Part shown: positions 8,390 through 17,391 of the stretch, one piece after another
How positions within the stretch are numbered: position 1 is the stretch's first letter
Layout of the letters: each line of letters starts with the position of its first letter
Assembly (NCBI RefSeq): GCF_009829925.1
Contig: NZ_SNVJ01000004.1
Coordinates: 62,001 to 126,000 of the forward strand
Direction: 5' to 3'
Length of the DNA stretch: 64,000 nucleotides
Origin: Teichococcus coralli
Lineage (GTDB): Bacteria > Pseudomonadota > Alphaproteobacteria > Acetobacterales > Acetobacteraceae
The notes under the pieces: generated by a model
What the model was told of the DNA's origin: nothing
Seen by the model: the letters and a program-made list of their open reading frames with translations, nothing else
The model's database searches: none
Program-made: the position numbers and the translations under genes

Positions 8390-9394
8390 GTGCAGAGAGC
8401 TCTCGGCGATGGAGATGCGGCGGAGGCCGAGCTCGGCGCCTGGCCGCGCTGGAACAGCCCGGAGGATGCCGGCTGGTCCGCGGCCGGCCTGCGGGCGGCG
8501 CTGGAGGATGCGGCGAACACGGACACCGCCGCCCTGATGGTGGTGGTGCGCGGCCGCGTGCTGCTGTCCGCCGGCCGGGTCGCCGCGCGGTTCAACGCCC
8601 ATTCCATCCGCAAGAGCCTGCTCTCGGCCCTGATCGGCATCCACGCGGAAGCAGGGCGGATCGACCTGGAGGCCAGCCTGGAGGATCTCGGCATCGACGA
8701 CCAGCTCGGCCTGACGCCGCGCGAGAAGCTGGCCACGGTGCTCGACCTGCTCTGCGCCCGCTCCGGGATCTACCACCCGAGCGGCTATGAATCGCCCTGG
8801 ATGCTTTCCATCAAGCCGGCGCGGCACAGCGCCGGGCCGGGCACGGCCTGGTGCTACAACAACTGGGACTTCAACGCCCTGGGCACGATCTTCCGGCAGT
8901 GCACGGGCGCCGACATCTTCCGGGACTTCGCGGCGCGCATCGCCGCGCCCTGCGGCATGGAGGACTTCCGCCCGGAGCAGGACGGCGCCTATGTGCCGCT
9001 GCCCGAATCGCGCCACCCCGCCTATCCCTTCCGCCTGACGGCGCGCGATCTCGCCCGCTTCGGCCAGCTCTTCCTCGACGGCGGCCGCGCCGATGGCCGG
9101 CAGGTGGTGCCGGAGAACTGGATGCGGATGAGCGTGCTGCCGGTTTCCGAGGCCGGGCACCACGGCGCCTATGGCTACATGTGGTGGGTCGCGCGGCAGG
9201 GGGTGATGTTTCCCAACGTCGTGGTGCCGGAGGGCAGCTATGCCGCGCTCGGCACGCGCGGCCATGTGCTGCTGGTGCTGCCCGCCCTGCAGGCCGTGGT
9301 GGTCCACCGTGTTGATACCGACCAGCCCGGCCCCTCCGTCTCCTACGCCCGCTTCGGCCGCCTGCTGCGGCACCTGCTGGCTGCGGCGCCCTGA
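8390..9394 (+). CDS. Serine hydrolase, beta-lactamase/penicillin-binding fold
   Basis: A 334-residue member of the class-C beta-lactamase/DD-peptidase superfamily. The catalytic SxxK reads S72-I-R-K75 and the YxN motif reads Y156-N-N158 (CYNNWDFN). The third motif (usually HxG/KTG) is not obvious; the TRGHVLLVLP stretch near the C-terminus occupies its place. It starts with GTG preceded by AAAAGGA. No export signal is visible. It is the first gene of a two-gene unit with the M81 peptidase (27-nt gap), divergent from a peptide-type ABC importer. Likely an esterase, amidase or D-peptidase acting on imported compounds. Confidence 0.8.
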   Translation: MQRALGDGDAAEAELGAWPRWNSPEDAGWSAAGLRAALEDAANTDTAALMVVVRGRVLLSAGRVAARFNAHSIRKSLLSALIGIHAEAGRIDLEASLEDLGIDDQLGLTPREKLATVLDLLCARSGIYHPSGYESPWMLSIKPARHSAGPGTAWCYNNWDFNALGTIFRQCTGADIFRDFAARIAAPCGMEDFRPEQDGAYVPLPESRHPAYPFRLTARDLARFGQLFLDGGRADGRQVVPENWMRMSVLPVSEAGHHGAYGYMWWVARQGVMFPNVVVPEGSYAALGTRGHVLLVLPALQAVVVHRVDTDQPGPSVSYARFGRLLRHLLAAAP

Positions 9395-9421
9395 ACTGCC
9401 CCATCCGGAAGCGAATCCCGC

Positions 9422-10969
9422 ATGCGCAACAATCCCCGCATCGCCCTGCTCGGCTTCATGCTGGAGGCGAACGGCTTCGCGCCGGCCGCCGAGGAAGCCG
9501 AGTTCCGGCAGAAGCTCTGGCTCGAAGGGCAGGAACTGCTCGACGACGCGCGCGCCGCCCGATCGCGCGATCCCGGCGGCATCAAGGGCTTCGTGGAGGT
9601 GCTGGATGCCGCCGGCCCCTGGCGGCCGGTGCCGCTCGCCATCACCTCGGCCGGCGCCAGCGGCCCGGCCGAGCAGGGCTTCTTCAAGCGCTACCTCGCC
9701 CGCTTGGCGGAGGGGCTGAAGGCGGCAATGCCGCTGGACGGCGTCTTTGTCGAGGCGCACGGCGCCGCCTCCGCCACGGCCGAGCCGGACCCGGAGGGCG
9801 CCCTCTACGCCATGGTGCGCGGCATCGTCGGCCCGGAGGTGCCGGTCGTCTCCACGCTGGACCTGCACGCCAATGTCAGCCCCGCCATGGTGCGCAACAC
9901 GGACCTGCTGATCGCCTTCCTGACCAACCCGCATGTGGACATGCGCGAGCGCGGCCAGGAGGCGGGGCGGGCGATGCTGGAACTGCTGGACGGGGTGAGG
10001 ACGGCGAAGGCCTTCATCAAGCTGCCGCTGCTGCCGCCGTCCGTCTCGCTGCTGTCGGACCGCGGCCCCTATGGCGCGGCCATCGCGCGCGGGCAGGAGC
10101 TGTGCCGGGGCAGCATCCTGAACGTCTCCGTGCTGGCCAATTTCAGCCTCGGCGATTCGCCCAAGAACGGCATGAGCGTGATCGTCACCGCGCGGGGCGA
10201 TCAGGCGGCCGCCGATGCGGTGGCGCGCGAACTCGCGGCCCTGCTCTGGTCGCGGCGCGAGGAACTGGCCGCGCGGCTGACGCCGATCCAGGAGGCGGCG
10301 CAGCGCCTCAGGGCCGCTTGCGACGACCCCGCCCTGCCGGCCCTGCTCTTCGCCGACGTGGCCGACAATCCCGGCGGCGGCGCGCGCGGCAACACCACCG
10401 ACCTCCTGCGCGCCTTTCTGGAGGCCGGCGTCACCGAGACCGCCTTCGCCATCCATTACGACCCGGAGCTGGCGGTGGAGGCGCATGCGCGGGGGCAGGG
10501 CGCCCGTTTCCGCGCCGTGCTGAACCGCGCCGAGACGCAGGCGGACAGCCGGCGCCTGGAAGCCGGGGCGGAGGTGATGGCCCTGAGCGACGGCCACATC
10601 ACCGGCCGGCGCGGCACCATCGCCGGCCGCCCCTACGCCCTCGGCCCCACCGCCTGGCTGCGGCTGGAGGGGCGGATCGACGTTGTCTTTGTCTCGATCC
10701 GCCACCAGTGCCACGATCCGGCGATGCTGGAGCATCTCGGCATCGACCTGCGCCGCCTGCGTGGGCTGGTGGTGAAGTCGCGCGGGCATTTCCGGGCCGG
10801 CTTCAACGATCTCTTCGCGGATTCGCAGATCCTGGAGGTGGATGGGCCGGGGCTGGTGACGCCGGTGCTGACACGCGTGCCCTTCCGCCAGGTGCCACGC
10901 CCGATCTGGCCGCTGGATCCCGCCATGACCTGGGAGGTGCCGGCCGCGCCGGCCATCGGCCCGGCCTGA
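9422..10969 (+). CDS. M81 family metallopeptidase (MlrC/microcystinase C-like)
   Basis: Zinc enzyme family whose best-known member, MlrC, cleaves the linear tetrapeptide from microcystin breakdown. The 515-residue length fits. The N-terminal DUF1485 domain contains FVEAHGA, STLDLHANVSP (metal-ligand Asp/His region) and LTNPHVDM (His). The C-terminal MlrC domain begins near ALLFADVADNPGGGARGNTTD and includes DVVFVSIRHQC and VVKSRGHFRAGF. The first motif reads GFMLEANGF where many M81 members have an His-Glu-Thr-Asn type sequence, so the usual His is Leu. It lies downstream of the serine hydrolase and opposite the peptide importer, suggesting intracellular hydrolysis of an imported peptide-like compound. 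Confidence 0.88.
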   Translation: MRNNPRIALLGFMLEANGFAPAAEEAEFRQKLWLEGQELLDDARAARSRDPGGIKGFVEVLDAAGPWRPVPLAITSAGASGPAEQGFFKRYLARLAEGLKAAMPLDGVFVEAHGAASATAEPDPEGALYAMVRGIVGPEVPVVSTLDLHANVSPAMVRNTDLLIAFLTNPHVDMRERGQEAGRAMLELLDGVRTAKAFIKLPLLPPSVSLLSDRGPYGAAIARGQELCRGSILNVSVLANFSLGDSPKNGMSVIVTARGDQAAADAVARELAALLWSRREELAARLTPIQEAAQRLRAACDDPALPALLFADVADNPGGGARGNTTDLLRAFLEAGVTETAFAIHYDPELAVEAHARGQGARFRAVLNRAETQADSRRLEAGAEVMALSDGHITGRRGTIAGRPYALGPTAWLRLEGRIDVVFVSIRHQCHDPAMLEHLGIDLRRLRGLVVKSRGHFRAGFNDLFADSQILEVDGPGLVTPVLTRVPFRQVPRPIWPLDPAMTWEVPAAPAIGPA

Positions 10970-11756
10970 GGAGAGGGGTGCCGGGAAGCCACGAACCCGG
11001 TGCCGCCCGGGCGGGCGAAGGATCGCGCTCGCCCCGCCTTCGTCGTCCCCGCTTCGTCAACCCGGAACCGCGGGCGTCGTGCGCGCGTGGTGTTGCCATG
11101 ACAACACACCTGGGCGGGCCGGAAAGCGGCGCGTGAATCTCTCCTCCTGAAACGAACGCGCCGTGCTGTTCACAGAGTTGGGCGGGCTGCGGAGAATGAG
11201 ACTTTCAATTCCTTGGCGCGGAAATTCAGCAAACGCGCCTTGTTCTGAGACTTTGACTCGTGGGCCGGAGTAATCCTCCGCTGTCGAAGCGGCTCAGATC
11301 CGCCAGCCCTCCAAAGCCCGGCGGAGGGGACCTTCTCTGGCGGCTTGCGGGAACCCGGCGCTGGCATGGCGAGAAGGTGGTTCTTCTCGAGGCGAGAAGG
11401 AAGCTTCGCGGCTCTGGTTCCGGCCGGCAGCGTCCAGGAGTCCTGATGCGGAAAGGGGGTTCGTCAGCCGCACGTCCCGACGCTGATGGTCTGCTGTTGA
11501 AACGATCCCATCTTTTCGACGTCCGTCTAAAATTCCAGGAATTGCCGTTTCGAAAGATACTATAGCCACCGGGCGACCTTCTGCGCTGCCTTCAAGACAA
11601 CACCGGGAAAAGCAGGGGATTGCTACGAAAAATCCCTTGCGAGTGTTCAACCCCAGCTAGATTATCTTGTTTATCACGGATTCGTGAGTTAACCTCTGCT
11701 TGTTGGAGCCAGGAGGCTCTGACCTTCACCGCCAGCGAAAATCGCAAGGACGGGCC
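10970..11756. other. 787-bp gene-free region, locally AT-richer
   Basis: No gene is supported here. From about 11190 the DNA is visibly less GC-rich than its surroundings. It contains a 13-bp palindrome AATTCC-A-GGAATT at 11531-11543. At 11689-11694, 68 bp before the CtrA-like gene, is TTAACC followed by CTCTGCTTGTT, resembling one half of a CtrA box (TTAA-N7-TTAA). The second half is degenerate. Short frames on both strands have no coding character. Confidence 0.45.
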
Positions 11757-12539
11757 ATGTACATTCTCCTCGCCAGCATCTTTGAGGATAAGTCGCGGTT
11801 GCGGGACAGCCTGATCCAAAAAGGATATGGCTGCGACCTCGCCCTCCCGTTCGCGGAGACGGCCGCGATCGCCCAGCACAGCGGGCCCTATGACGTCATC
11901 CTGCTGGAGGTGGACGAGATCCGCCTGCAGGCGCTGGCGATCCTGCGGGACATCCGCCGCCGCGGGGTGCAGGCGCCCGTTCTCGTTCTCGGAACGGCCC
12001 CGACGCATGACGAGGAGGTGGCGGCGCTGGAATTCGGCGCGGACGACGTGCTGCGCCGCGCCGTGCCGCTGGCGCTGCTGCATGCCCGGATGCAGGCGGT
12101 GCTGCGGCGCGGCTGCGGGCATGCCAGCGCACAGCTTCGCTGCGGCAACGTCGTGCTGGACCACACCCGCCGCACCGTGGCGGTGGATGATCGCCCGGTC
12201 CGGATCACCTGCCGCGAGTTCGACGTGCTGGAAATGCTCATGCTGCGGCGCGGCACGCTGCTCACCAAGGAGCACTTCATGGCCCGCTCCTACGGTGCCG
12301 AGGATGGGCCGGACCAGCGCATCCTCGACGTGTTCGTCTGCAAGCTGCGCCGCAAGCTGGCGGCCGCCGGCTCCGCCGAGATCGTGCGCACCATCTGGGG
12401 GCGAGGCTATGTGCTGGAGGAGCCGACCCCCGCCGCCCTTGAAGCGGCACGGCTGCGCTACCAGGCCGCGGCCCCGCGCACCCCGCGGGCACATCCCGGC
12501 CTCGGTGCAAGCGGCGGCCTGGCGATGGCCGTCGCCTGA
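11757..12539 (+). CDS. CtrA-like response regulator with degenerate receiver domain
   Basis: OmpR-type DNA-binding regulator of 260 residues. Residues ~125-225 form a winged helix close to the CtrA cell-cycle regulator: EFDVLEMLMLRRGTLLTKE, ILDVFVCKLRRKLAA and IWGRGYVLEEP. The receiver (1-115) keeps the fold but has lost its chemistry. Position 51, Asp in CtrA, is Glu (LLEVD); the acid pocket EDD at 7-9 is Ser-Ile-Phe; the Lys-Pro pair is Arg101-Ala102. It is therefore unlikely to be phosphorylated normally. AAGGA precedes the ATG. A 35-residue Ala/Pro-rich tail follows the DNA-binding domain. It is monocistronic with its own terminator, and no kinase is adjacent. Its targets are unknown. Confidence 0.85.
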   Translation: MYILLASIFEDKSRLRDSLIQKGYGCDLALPFAETAAIAQHSGPYDVILLEVDEIRLQALAILRDIRRRGVQAPVLVLGTAPTHDEEVAALEFGADDVLRRAVPLALLHARMQAVLRRGCGHASAQLRCGNVVLDHTRRTVAVDDRPVRITCREFDVLEMLMLRRGTLLTKEHFMARSYGAEDGPDQRILDVFVCKLRRKLAAAGSAEIVRTIWGRGYVLEEPTPAALEAARLRYQAAAPRTPRAHPGLGASGGLAMAVA

Positions 12540-12607
12540 CCGCCCGTCGCTTGACCGCCCGTCCGCCGCCCGCCGCGATTTCGCGGCGCCCCGCTCCGCG
12601 CTGACAT

Positions 12608-12647
12608 GCCGGCCTTCTCCCGATGGAGAGGGCCGGCTTCTTGTTTT
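12608..12647 (+). terminator. Rho-independent terminator of the CtrA-like gene
   Basis: A 13-bp stem (GCCGGCCTTCTCC at 12608-12620 with GGAGAGGGCCGGC at 12625-12637, one G-T pair) closes a CGAT loop and is followed by TTCTTGTTTT. It lies 69 bp after the regulator's stop codon. Confidence 0.85.
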
Positions 12648-12898
12648 CGCCGCCGCCCTCACTGGCATGTGTCGCCGCTTCTCCGCCACGGCCCGCCGCG
12701 CCGGTTGAGCGCCGGGGCGATATGCCCGAGGCTTTGCCCTCTTCCCGGCCGGCAGGCCTGGCCGGAATGCCCGGAACAGGAGGCAGCGCATTCCCGCTGG
12801 CCGCTCTTGCCCGCTCTGCCGAAAGCCTGTCCTATGACGTCAGACAAGTGCGGCGTGGCAGGAGATGGCCCGCCGCCCGAGCCACAAGGAACCACCGC
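12648..12898. other. Upstream region of the aldehyde dehydrogenase
   Basis: About 250 bp between the terminator and the dehydrogenase start. The frame of the dehydrogenase stays open through it, but the upstream residues are Pro/Arg/Ala-rich and the AAGGA site at 12887-12891 marks the real start downstream. A promoter must lie here; no clear -35/-10 pair stands out. Confidence 0.4.
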
Positions 12899-14479
12899 AT
12901 GGCCCTCACCGGCGAGATGCTGATCGGCGCCACGCGCCTGCGCGGGACGGAGCGCCCGGTCCGCGCCATCAATCCCTCCACCGGCGAGGCGATGGAGCCA
13001 GCCTATGGCGGCGGCACCGCGGCCGAGGTGGAGCGCGCCTGCGCCCTGGCCTGGGCGGCCTTCGACACCTACCGCGCCACCACCCTGGAGCAGCGTGCCA
13101 GCTTCCTGGAAACCGTCGCGCAGGAGCTGATGGAGCTTGGCGACGAACTGGTCGAACGCGCGGTGGCCGAGAGCGGCCTGCCGCGCGGCCGCATCGAGGG
13201 CGAGCGGGCGCGCACGGTCGGCCAGCTTCGCCTCTTCGCCCAGGTGGTGCGGGATGGGCTGTGGCTGGACGCCCGCATCGACCCCGCCCTGCCCGACCGC
13301 AAGCCGCTGCCGCGCCCCGACCTGCGCCAGCGCCAGATCCCGCTCGGTCCTGTCGCGGTGTTCGGCGCCAGCAACTTTCCGCTGGCCTTCTCGGTGGCGG
13401 GCGGCGACACCGCCTCGGCGCTGGCCGCGGGCTGCCCGGTGGTGGTGAAGGCGCATTCGGCGCATCCCGGCACGTCCGAGCTGGCCGGCCGAGCGGTGCA
13501 GGCGGCGGTGCGGAAATGCGAGCTGCCGGAGGGCGTCTTCTCCATGCTGTTCGGCGCCGGCAGCGTGGTCGGGCAGGGGCTGGTCGCCGATCCGCGCATC
13601 AAGGCGGTGGGCTTCACCGGATCGCGCGCCGGCGGCGTGGCGCTGATGAAGACCGCCGCCGCCCGCCCCGAGCCGATCCCGGTCTATGCCGAGATGAGCA
13701 GCATCAACCCGGTCTTCCTGCTGCCGGCCGCCATGAAGGCGCGGGCGGAGGCGATCGGCAAGGCCTTTGTCGGCTCGCTGACAATGGGGGCCGGCCAGTT
13801 CTGCACCAATCCCGGCCTGGTGCTGGCGGTGGAGGGGCCGGAGCTCGACCGCTTCGTCGCCGCCGCCGCCGAGGCGCTGGGCGCCGCCCCGGCCGCCACC
13901 ATGCTGACGCCGGGCATCCTGAAGGCCTACCAGGAGGGCGTCGAGCGCCTCTCCAACGCGCCGAAGGTGCAGAAGGTGGCCGAGGGCCTGCTGCACAACG
14001 GCCCGACCCAGGGCCAGGCGGCGCTGTTCATGACCGACGCCGCCAGCTTCGCCGCCGACCCCGGCCTGGAGGAGGAGGTCTTCGGCGCCGCCTCCCTCAT
14101 CATCCGCTGCCAGGACACCGGCACCATGCGGGACGTGGCGGAGAAGCTGGAAGGCCAGCTCACCGCCACCCTGCAGATGGAGAAGGAGGACGTGGAGGAG
14201 GCCCGCGCGCTGCTGCCGGTGCTGGAGCGCCGCGTCGGCCGCATCCTGGTGAACGGCTACCCGACGGGTGTCGAGGTCAGCCACGCCATGGTGCATGGCG
14301 GGCCCTATCCCTCCACCGCGGATGGGCGCAGCACCTCGGTCGGCACGCTGGCCATCCGGCGCTTCCTGCGCCCGGTCTGCTACCAGGACTTCCCGGCGGA
14401 GCTGCTGCCGGAGGAGCTGCGCGACAACAGCCCGCTGCACCTGCTGCGGCTGGAGGACGGCAAGCCCGTCCAGCACTGA
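12899..14479 (+). CDS. Aldehyde dehydrogenase, 2,5-dioxovalerate (ketoglutaric semialdehyde) type
   Basis: NAD(P)-dependent oxidation of an aldehyde, most likely 2-oxoglutarate semialdehyde to 2-oxoglutarate, the last step of glucarate/galactarate, arabinose or hydroxyproline breakdown. The 526-residue product has the subgroup marks [20 protein letters not shown] and [18 protein letters not shown] (cofactor site), the general-base Glu in [11 protein letters not shown] and the nucleophile Cys in [15 protein letters not shown] lies 8 nt before the ATG. No other gene of those pathways is next to it, so the physiological substrate is inferred from family resemblance only. A paired copy of the dispersed repeat follows the stop after 8 bp. 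Confidence 0.87.
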   Translation: MALTGEMLIGATRLRGTERPVRAINPSTGEAMEPAYGGGTAAEVERACALAWAAFDTYRATTLEQRASFLETVAQELMELGDELVERAVAESGLPRGRIEGERARTVGQLRLFAQVVRDGLWLDARIDPALPDRKPLPRPDLRQRQIPLGPVAVFGASNFPLAFSVAGGDTASALAAGCPVVVKAHSAHPGTSELAGRAVQAAVRKCELPEGVFSMLFGAGSVVGQGLVADPRIKAVGFTGSRAGGVALMKTAAARPEPIPVYAEMSSINPVFLLPAAMKARAEAIGKAFVGSLTMGAGQFCTNPGLVLAVEGPELDRFVAAAAEALGAAPAATMLTPGILKAYQEGVERLSNAPKVQKVAEGLLHNGPTQGQAALFMTDAASFAADPGLEEEVFGAASLIIRCQDTGTMRDVAEKLEGQLTATLQMEKEDVEEARALLPVLERRVGRILVNGYPTGVEVSHAMVHGGPYPSTADGRSTSVGTLAIRRFLRPVCYQDFPAELLPEELRDNSPLHLLRLEDGKPVQH

Positions 14480-14487
14480 GGAAAGGT

Positions 14488-14684
14488 CGGGGGAACGAAG
14501 TCCCCCGAACCCCCTTCTTCCTTCTGTCAGTTTCCGGTTTCGCCCCGGGTGGCGCCTCTCTGGCCGCTCTCATGGGGGCCGTCGCCGGGACGGTTTCCGT
14601 CGCGGCGCGGGCGCGTGCCGGCAGCGCTGGAAACCGGCAGAAAAGAAGAAGAAGGCGTCGGGGGGAGAATTCATTCTCCCCCGG
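14488..14684. repeat. Dispersed hairpin/pyrimidine repeat, inward-facing pair (copy A)
   Basis: Left arm: hairpin CGGGGGA/TCCCCCG (14488-14507), then CCCCCTTCTTCCTTCTGTCAG and TTTCCGG. Right arm (reverse complement): perfect 10-bp stem GGGGGAGAAT/ATTCTCCCCC (14661-14682) joined to the same pyrimidine tract, here read as purines (CAGAAAAGAAGAAGAAGG), and GGAAACCGG at 14629. A GC-rich core of ~90 bp separates them. It exactly fills the gap between two convergent genes, so each transcript meets hairpin-then-U-rich tract just after its stop. Confidence 0.85.
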
Positions 14685-14693
14685 TTGTCGACG

Positions 14694-15983
14694 TCAGGAC
14701 AGCCCGAGCCGGTCCTTGACCCGCCCCTTCGCCACCGTTGCCGCGACGCCCAGCCGCCAGAAGCGGTGGAAGGGAATGGGGCGGATCGGCCGCAGGGGCA
14801 TGTCGAGCGCCTCGGCCGGCGTGCCGAGCAGGCGGCGCGCCAGTTGGCCGCCCATGGCAGTGGCCATGGCGACGCCGCGCCCGTTGTAGCCCAGCGCCGC
14901 GAGCAGGCCCGGCGCCGGCTCGTGCAGGTGCGGATAGTGGTCCTGCGTCATCGCGAGCTGGCCGTTCCAGCCATGCGTCCAGGTGGCGCCCTTCAGCGCC
15001 GGCCACAGGCGCTCGGCGTAGCGCAGCAGGTACTGGACGGGGCCGGTGTCCTGCATCGGGCGCTGCGGGCCGCGCCCGCCCATCAGCAGGCGGTTCGCCT
15101 GGTCGAGCCGGTAATAGACGGTGATGTTGCCGCTCTCGTAGACCGAACCGCGCAGCGGCAGGATGCTCCGCGCCACGGCGTCCGGCAGCGGCGCGGTGGC
15201 GGCGATCGAGCTGAACACCGGCGCCAGGCTGCGGCGCAGCCCGGGCCAGAGGTCGCCGGTATAGCCGTTGGTGGCCAGCACCACCTGCTCCGCCAGCAGG
15301 CTGCCCTGCGGGGTGGCGATGCGCCACAGGGCGCCTTCGCGGGCGAGGGAGAGGGCCGGCGTTGCGCCATGGATGCGCGCGCCGCGCTGCGCCGCCGCCC
15401 GCGCGAGGCCGCGCGCGTAGGAGAGCGGGTTGAGGTCGCCGCCACGGCGGTCGAGCATCGCGCCGGCATAGCGGTCGGTGCCGGTCAGGGCGGCGACGGC
15501 GGCGCGGTCGAGATACTCCACCGGCATGCCGCGCCGGATGCACTGCGCCGCCGTGGCTTGGACGGCACTGGCGTTGGCCGGCGTGATGGCGGCGCGCAGC
15601 GTGCCCTGCTGGCGCGCGTCGCAGGTGATCTGGTGGCGCCGGATGATGTCAAAGACAAGCTCCGGCGCGCCGTAGGAGAGGGCGATCATTCGCGCCCCCA
15701 GCTCGGGGCCGAAATCGGCCTGCACCTGGTCGGGGTCCCATTTCAGGCCGGGATTGACCTGCCCGCCATTGCGGCCGGAGGCACCCCAGCCGGGTTCCGA
15801 AGCTTCGATCAGCGTCGGCGCGACGCCCTGCTCGGCGAGGTGCAGCGCGGTGGAAAGGCCGGTGAAGCCGCCGCCCACGATGGCCACCGGCACCCGGTGC
15901 TCGCCCTCCAGCGGCGGCGCGGGGAAGCCGGGCGCGGCGGTCTCGGCATAAAGGGAGGGCGGCAGGGGCGCGGGGGAGGGCAT
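14694..15983 (-). CDS. FAD-dependent amine/amino-acid oxidoreductase (DAO family, PuuB-like)
   Basis: Oxidative deamination of an amine or imino compound by a 429-residue DadA/OrdL-type flavoprotein. The FAD-binding motif VAIVGGGFTGLSTALHLAE lies near residue 33, GWGASGRNGGQVNPG follows (typical of gamma-glutamylputrescine oxidase and relatives), and the C-terminal GYNGRGVAMATAMGG closes the FAD site. The ATG at 15983 is chosen; a TTG at 16001 would overlap the stop of the upstream ATPase gene (TTGA) and is plausible. It is the last gene of an operon with a polar amino-acid ABC importer, suggesting that the imported amine or amino acid is its substrate. Confidence 0.85.
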   Translation of the reverse strand: MPSPAPLPPSLYAETAAPGFPAPPLEGEHRVPVAIVGGGFTGLSTALHLAEQGVAPTLIEASEPGWGASGRNGGQVNPGLKWDPDQVQADFGPELGARMIALSYGAPELVFDIIRRHQITCDARQQGTLRAAITPANASAVQATAAQCIRRGMPVEYLDRAAVAALTGTDRYAGAMLDRRGGDLNPLSYARGLARAAAQRGARIHGATPALSLAREGALWRIATPQGSLLAEQVVLATNGYTGDLWPGLRRSLAPVFSSIAATAPLPDAVARSILPLRGSVYESGNITVYYRLDQANRLLMGGRGPQRPMQDTGPVQYLLRYAERLWPALKGATWTHGWNGQLAMTQDHYPHLHEPAPGLLAALGYNGRGVAMATAMGGQLARRLLGTPAEALDMPLRPIRPIPFHRFWRLGVAATVAKGRVKDRLGLS

Positions 15984-15997
15984 GCGGTTCGGCCTGT

Positions 15998-16735
15998 TCA
16001 ATCCAGCGGCCGCAACACGCGGCGGAGGAATTCCTGGGTGCGCGGCTCGCGCGGGGTGGCCAGCACCTCGTCCGGCGGCCCCTCCTCGACGACGACGCCA
16101 TGGTCCATGAAGACCACATGGTCGGCCACCTCGCGGGCGAAGGCGATCTCGTGCGTCACCACCATCATGGTCATGCCCTCGCGGGCCAGGTCGCGCATGA
16201 CGGCCAGCACCTCGCCCACCAGCTCGGGGTCGAGGGCGCTGGTCGGCTCGTCGAACAGCACGGCCTGCGGGCGCATGGCCAGCGCGCGGGCGATGGCGAC
16301 GCGCTGCTGCTGCCCGCCCGAGAGCTGCGCGGGGTAAGTGCCCTCCTTGCCGGACAGGCCGACCCGCGCCAGCAGCTCGCGCCCGCCCGCCTCGGCTTGC
16401 TGGCGTGGTTCGCCGAGGGCGTAGATCGGGCCCTCCGTGACGTTCTCCAGCGCGGTGCGGTGGCCGAACAGGTTGAAGCGCTGGAACACCATGCAGACGC
16501 GCTGCCGCACCGCGCGGATCTCCGCCTTGCGGCCGCGGTCCACAAGCCGCCCGTCCACGCGGATGGCGCCGCCCTGGTAGCCCTCCAGCCCGTTCACGCA
16601 GCGCAGCAGGGTGGACTTGCCGGAGCCGGAGGGGCCGATGACGCAGACCACCTTGCCCTCCGGCACGCGCAGCGAGATGCCCTTCAGCACCCGCAGCGGC
16701 CCGTAGCTCTTCTCGACCGCCTCGATCTCGATCAT
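15998..16735 (-). CDS. Polar amino acid ABC transporter ATP-binding protein (GlnQ/HisP-like)
   Basis: ATPase of 245 residues energising the importer with the next two genes. Motifs: Walker [17 protein letters not shown]-loop [17 protein letters not shown] (typical of polar amino acid transporters), signature [15 protein letters not shown], Walker [16 protein letters not shown] and switch His in [13 protein letters not shown]. Its ATG overlaps the permease stop by 4 nt. Confidence 0.93.
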   Translation of the reverse strand: MIEIEAVEKSYGPLRVLKGISLRVPEGKVVCVIGPSGSGKSTLLRCVNGLEGYQGGAIRVDGRLVDRGRKAEIRAVRQRVCMVFQRFNLFGHRTALENVTEGPIYALGEPRQQAEAGGRELLARVGLSGKEGTYPAQLSGGQQQRVAIARALAMRPQAVLFDEPTSALDPELVGEVLAVMRDLAREGMTMMVVTHEIAFAREVADHVVFMDHGVVVEEGPPDEVLATPREPRTQEFLRRVLRPLD

Positions 16736-17391
16736 GCCCGGCCGAACCTCTTCTCCAACTGCCCGACCAGGATGATCAGCGGCACGCTGAGCGCCAGGTA
16801 GAGCAGCGCCGCCAGGGTGAAGACCTCCTGGTTCTTGAAGGTGGAGGCGGCGATCAGGCGGGACTGCGTGGAGATCTCGGCGACGGTGATGACGCTCGCC
16901 TGACTGCTGTCCTTCAGCATCATGATCAGCATGTTGCCATAGGGCGGCAGGACGATGCGCACGGCCTGCGGCAGCACCACCCGCGTCATGATGCGGAAGC
17001 GCGGGATGCCGAGGCTCTCCGCCGCCTCCACCGCGCCGGGATCGACCGCCAGCATGCCGGAGCGGAACACCTCGCCCATATAGGCCGAATAGGCGACGCC
17101 GAGGCCGATGACGCCGGCCTGGAAGGCGGTGAGGTCCAGGCCGAGCTCGGGCAGCACGAAGTAGATGTAGAAGAGCTGCACGATGATCGGGATGCCGCGC
17201 AGCGTGTTCACCACCGCCTTGGCCGGCCATTCCAGCCAGCGCGTGCCGGAGGTGCGCATCAGCGCCCAGAGCAGCCCGAGCAGGGTGGCGAGCACCAGGG
17301 CGCAGAGCGTGAGGGCGATGGTCACCCACACGCCCTGCAGCAGGATCGGCAGGAAGTCCCGTGCCGAGGTCAGGAAGCTTTCGAAGCTCAT
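16732..17391 (-). CDS. Polar amino acid ABC transporter permease (GlnP/HisM-like)
   Basis: Inner-membrane permease of 219 residues with about five helices. The family motif [21 protein letters not shown] follows the first two helices, and the EAA loop reads [23 protein letters not shown] overlaps link it to the binding-protein gene before it and the ATPase gene after it. Only one permease is encoded, so it probably works as a homodimer. Confidence 0.93.
   Translation of the reverse strand: MSFESFLTSARDFLPILLQGVWVTIALTLCALVLATLLGLLWALMRTSGTRWLEWPAKAVVNTLRGIPIIVQLFYIYFVLPELGLDLTAFQAGVIGLGVAYSAYMGEVFRSGMLAVDPGAVEAAESLGIPRFRIMTRVVLPQAVRIVLPPYGNMLIMMLKDSSQASVITVAEISTQSRLIAASTFKNQEVFTLAALLYLALSVPLIILVGQLEKRFGRA

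Noticed and set aside
8372-10789. 805-codon minus-strand frame opposite the serine hydrolase and M81 genes
   Set aside because: Antisense shadow with repetitive His/Arg/Gly-rich composition; both plus-strand genes have recognisable motifs.
11170-11565. Small open frames on both strands in the long gap before the CtrA-like gene
   Set aside because: Short, overlapping each other on opposite strands, no ribosome-binding sites and no family resemblance.
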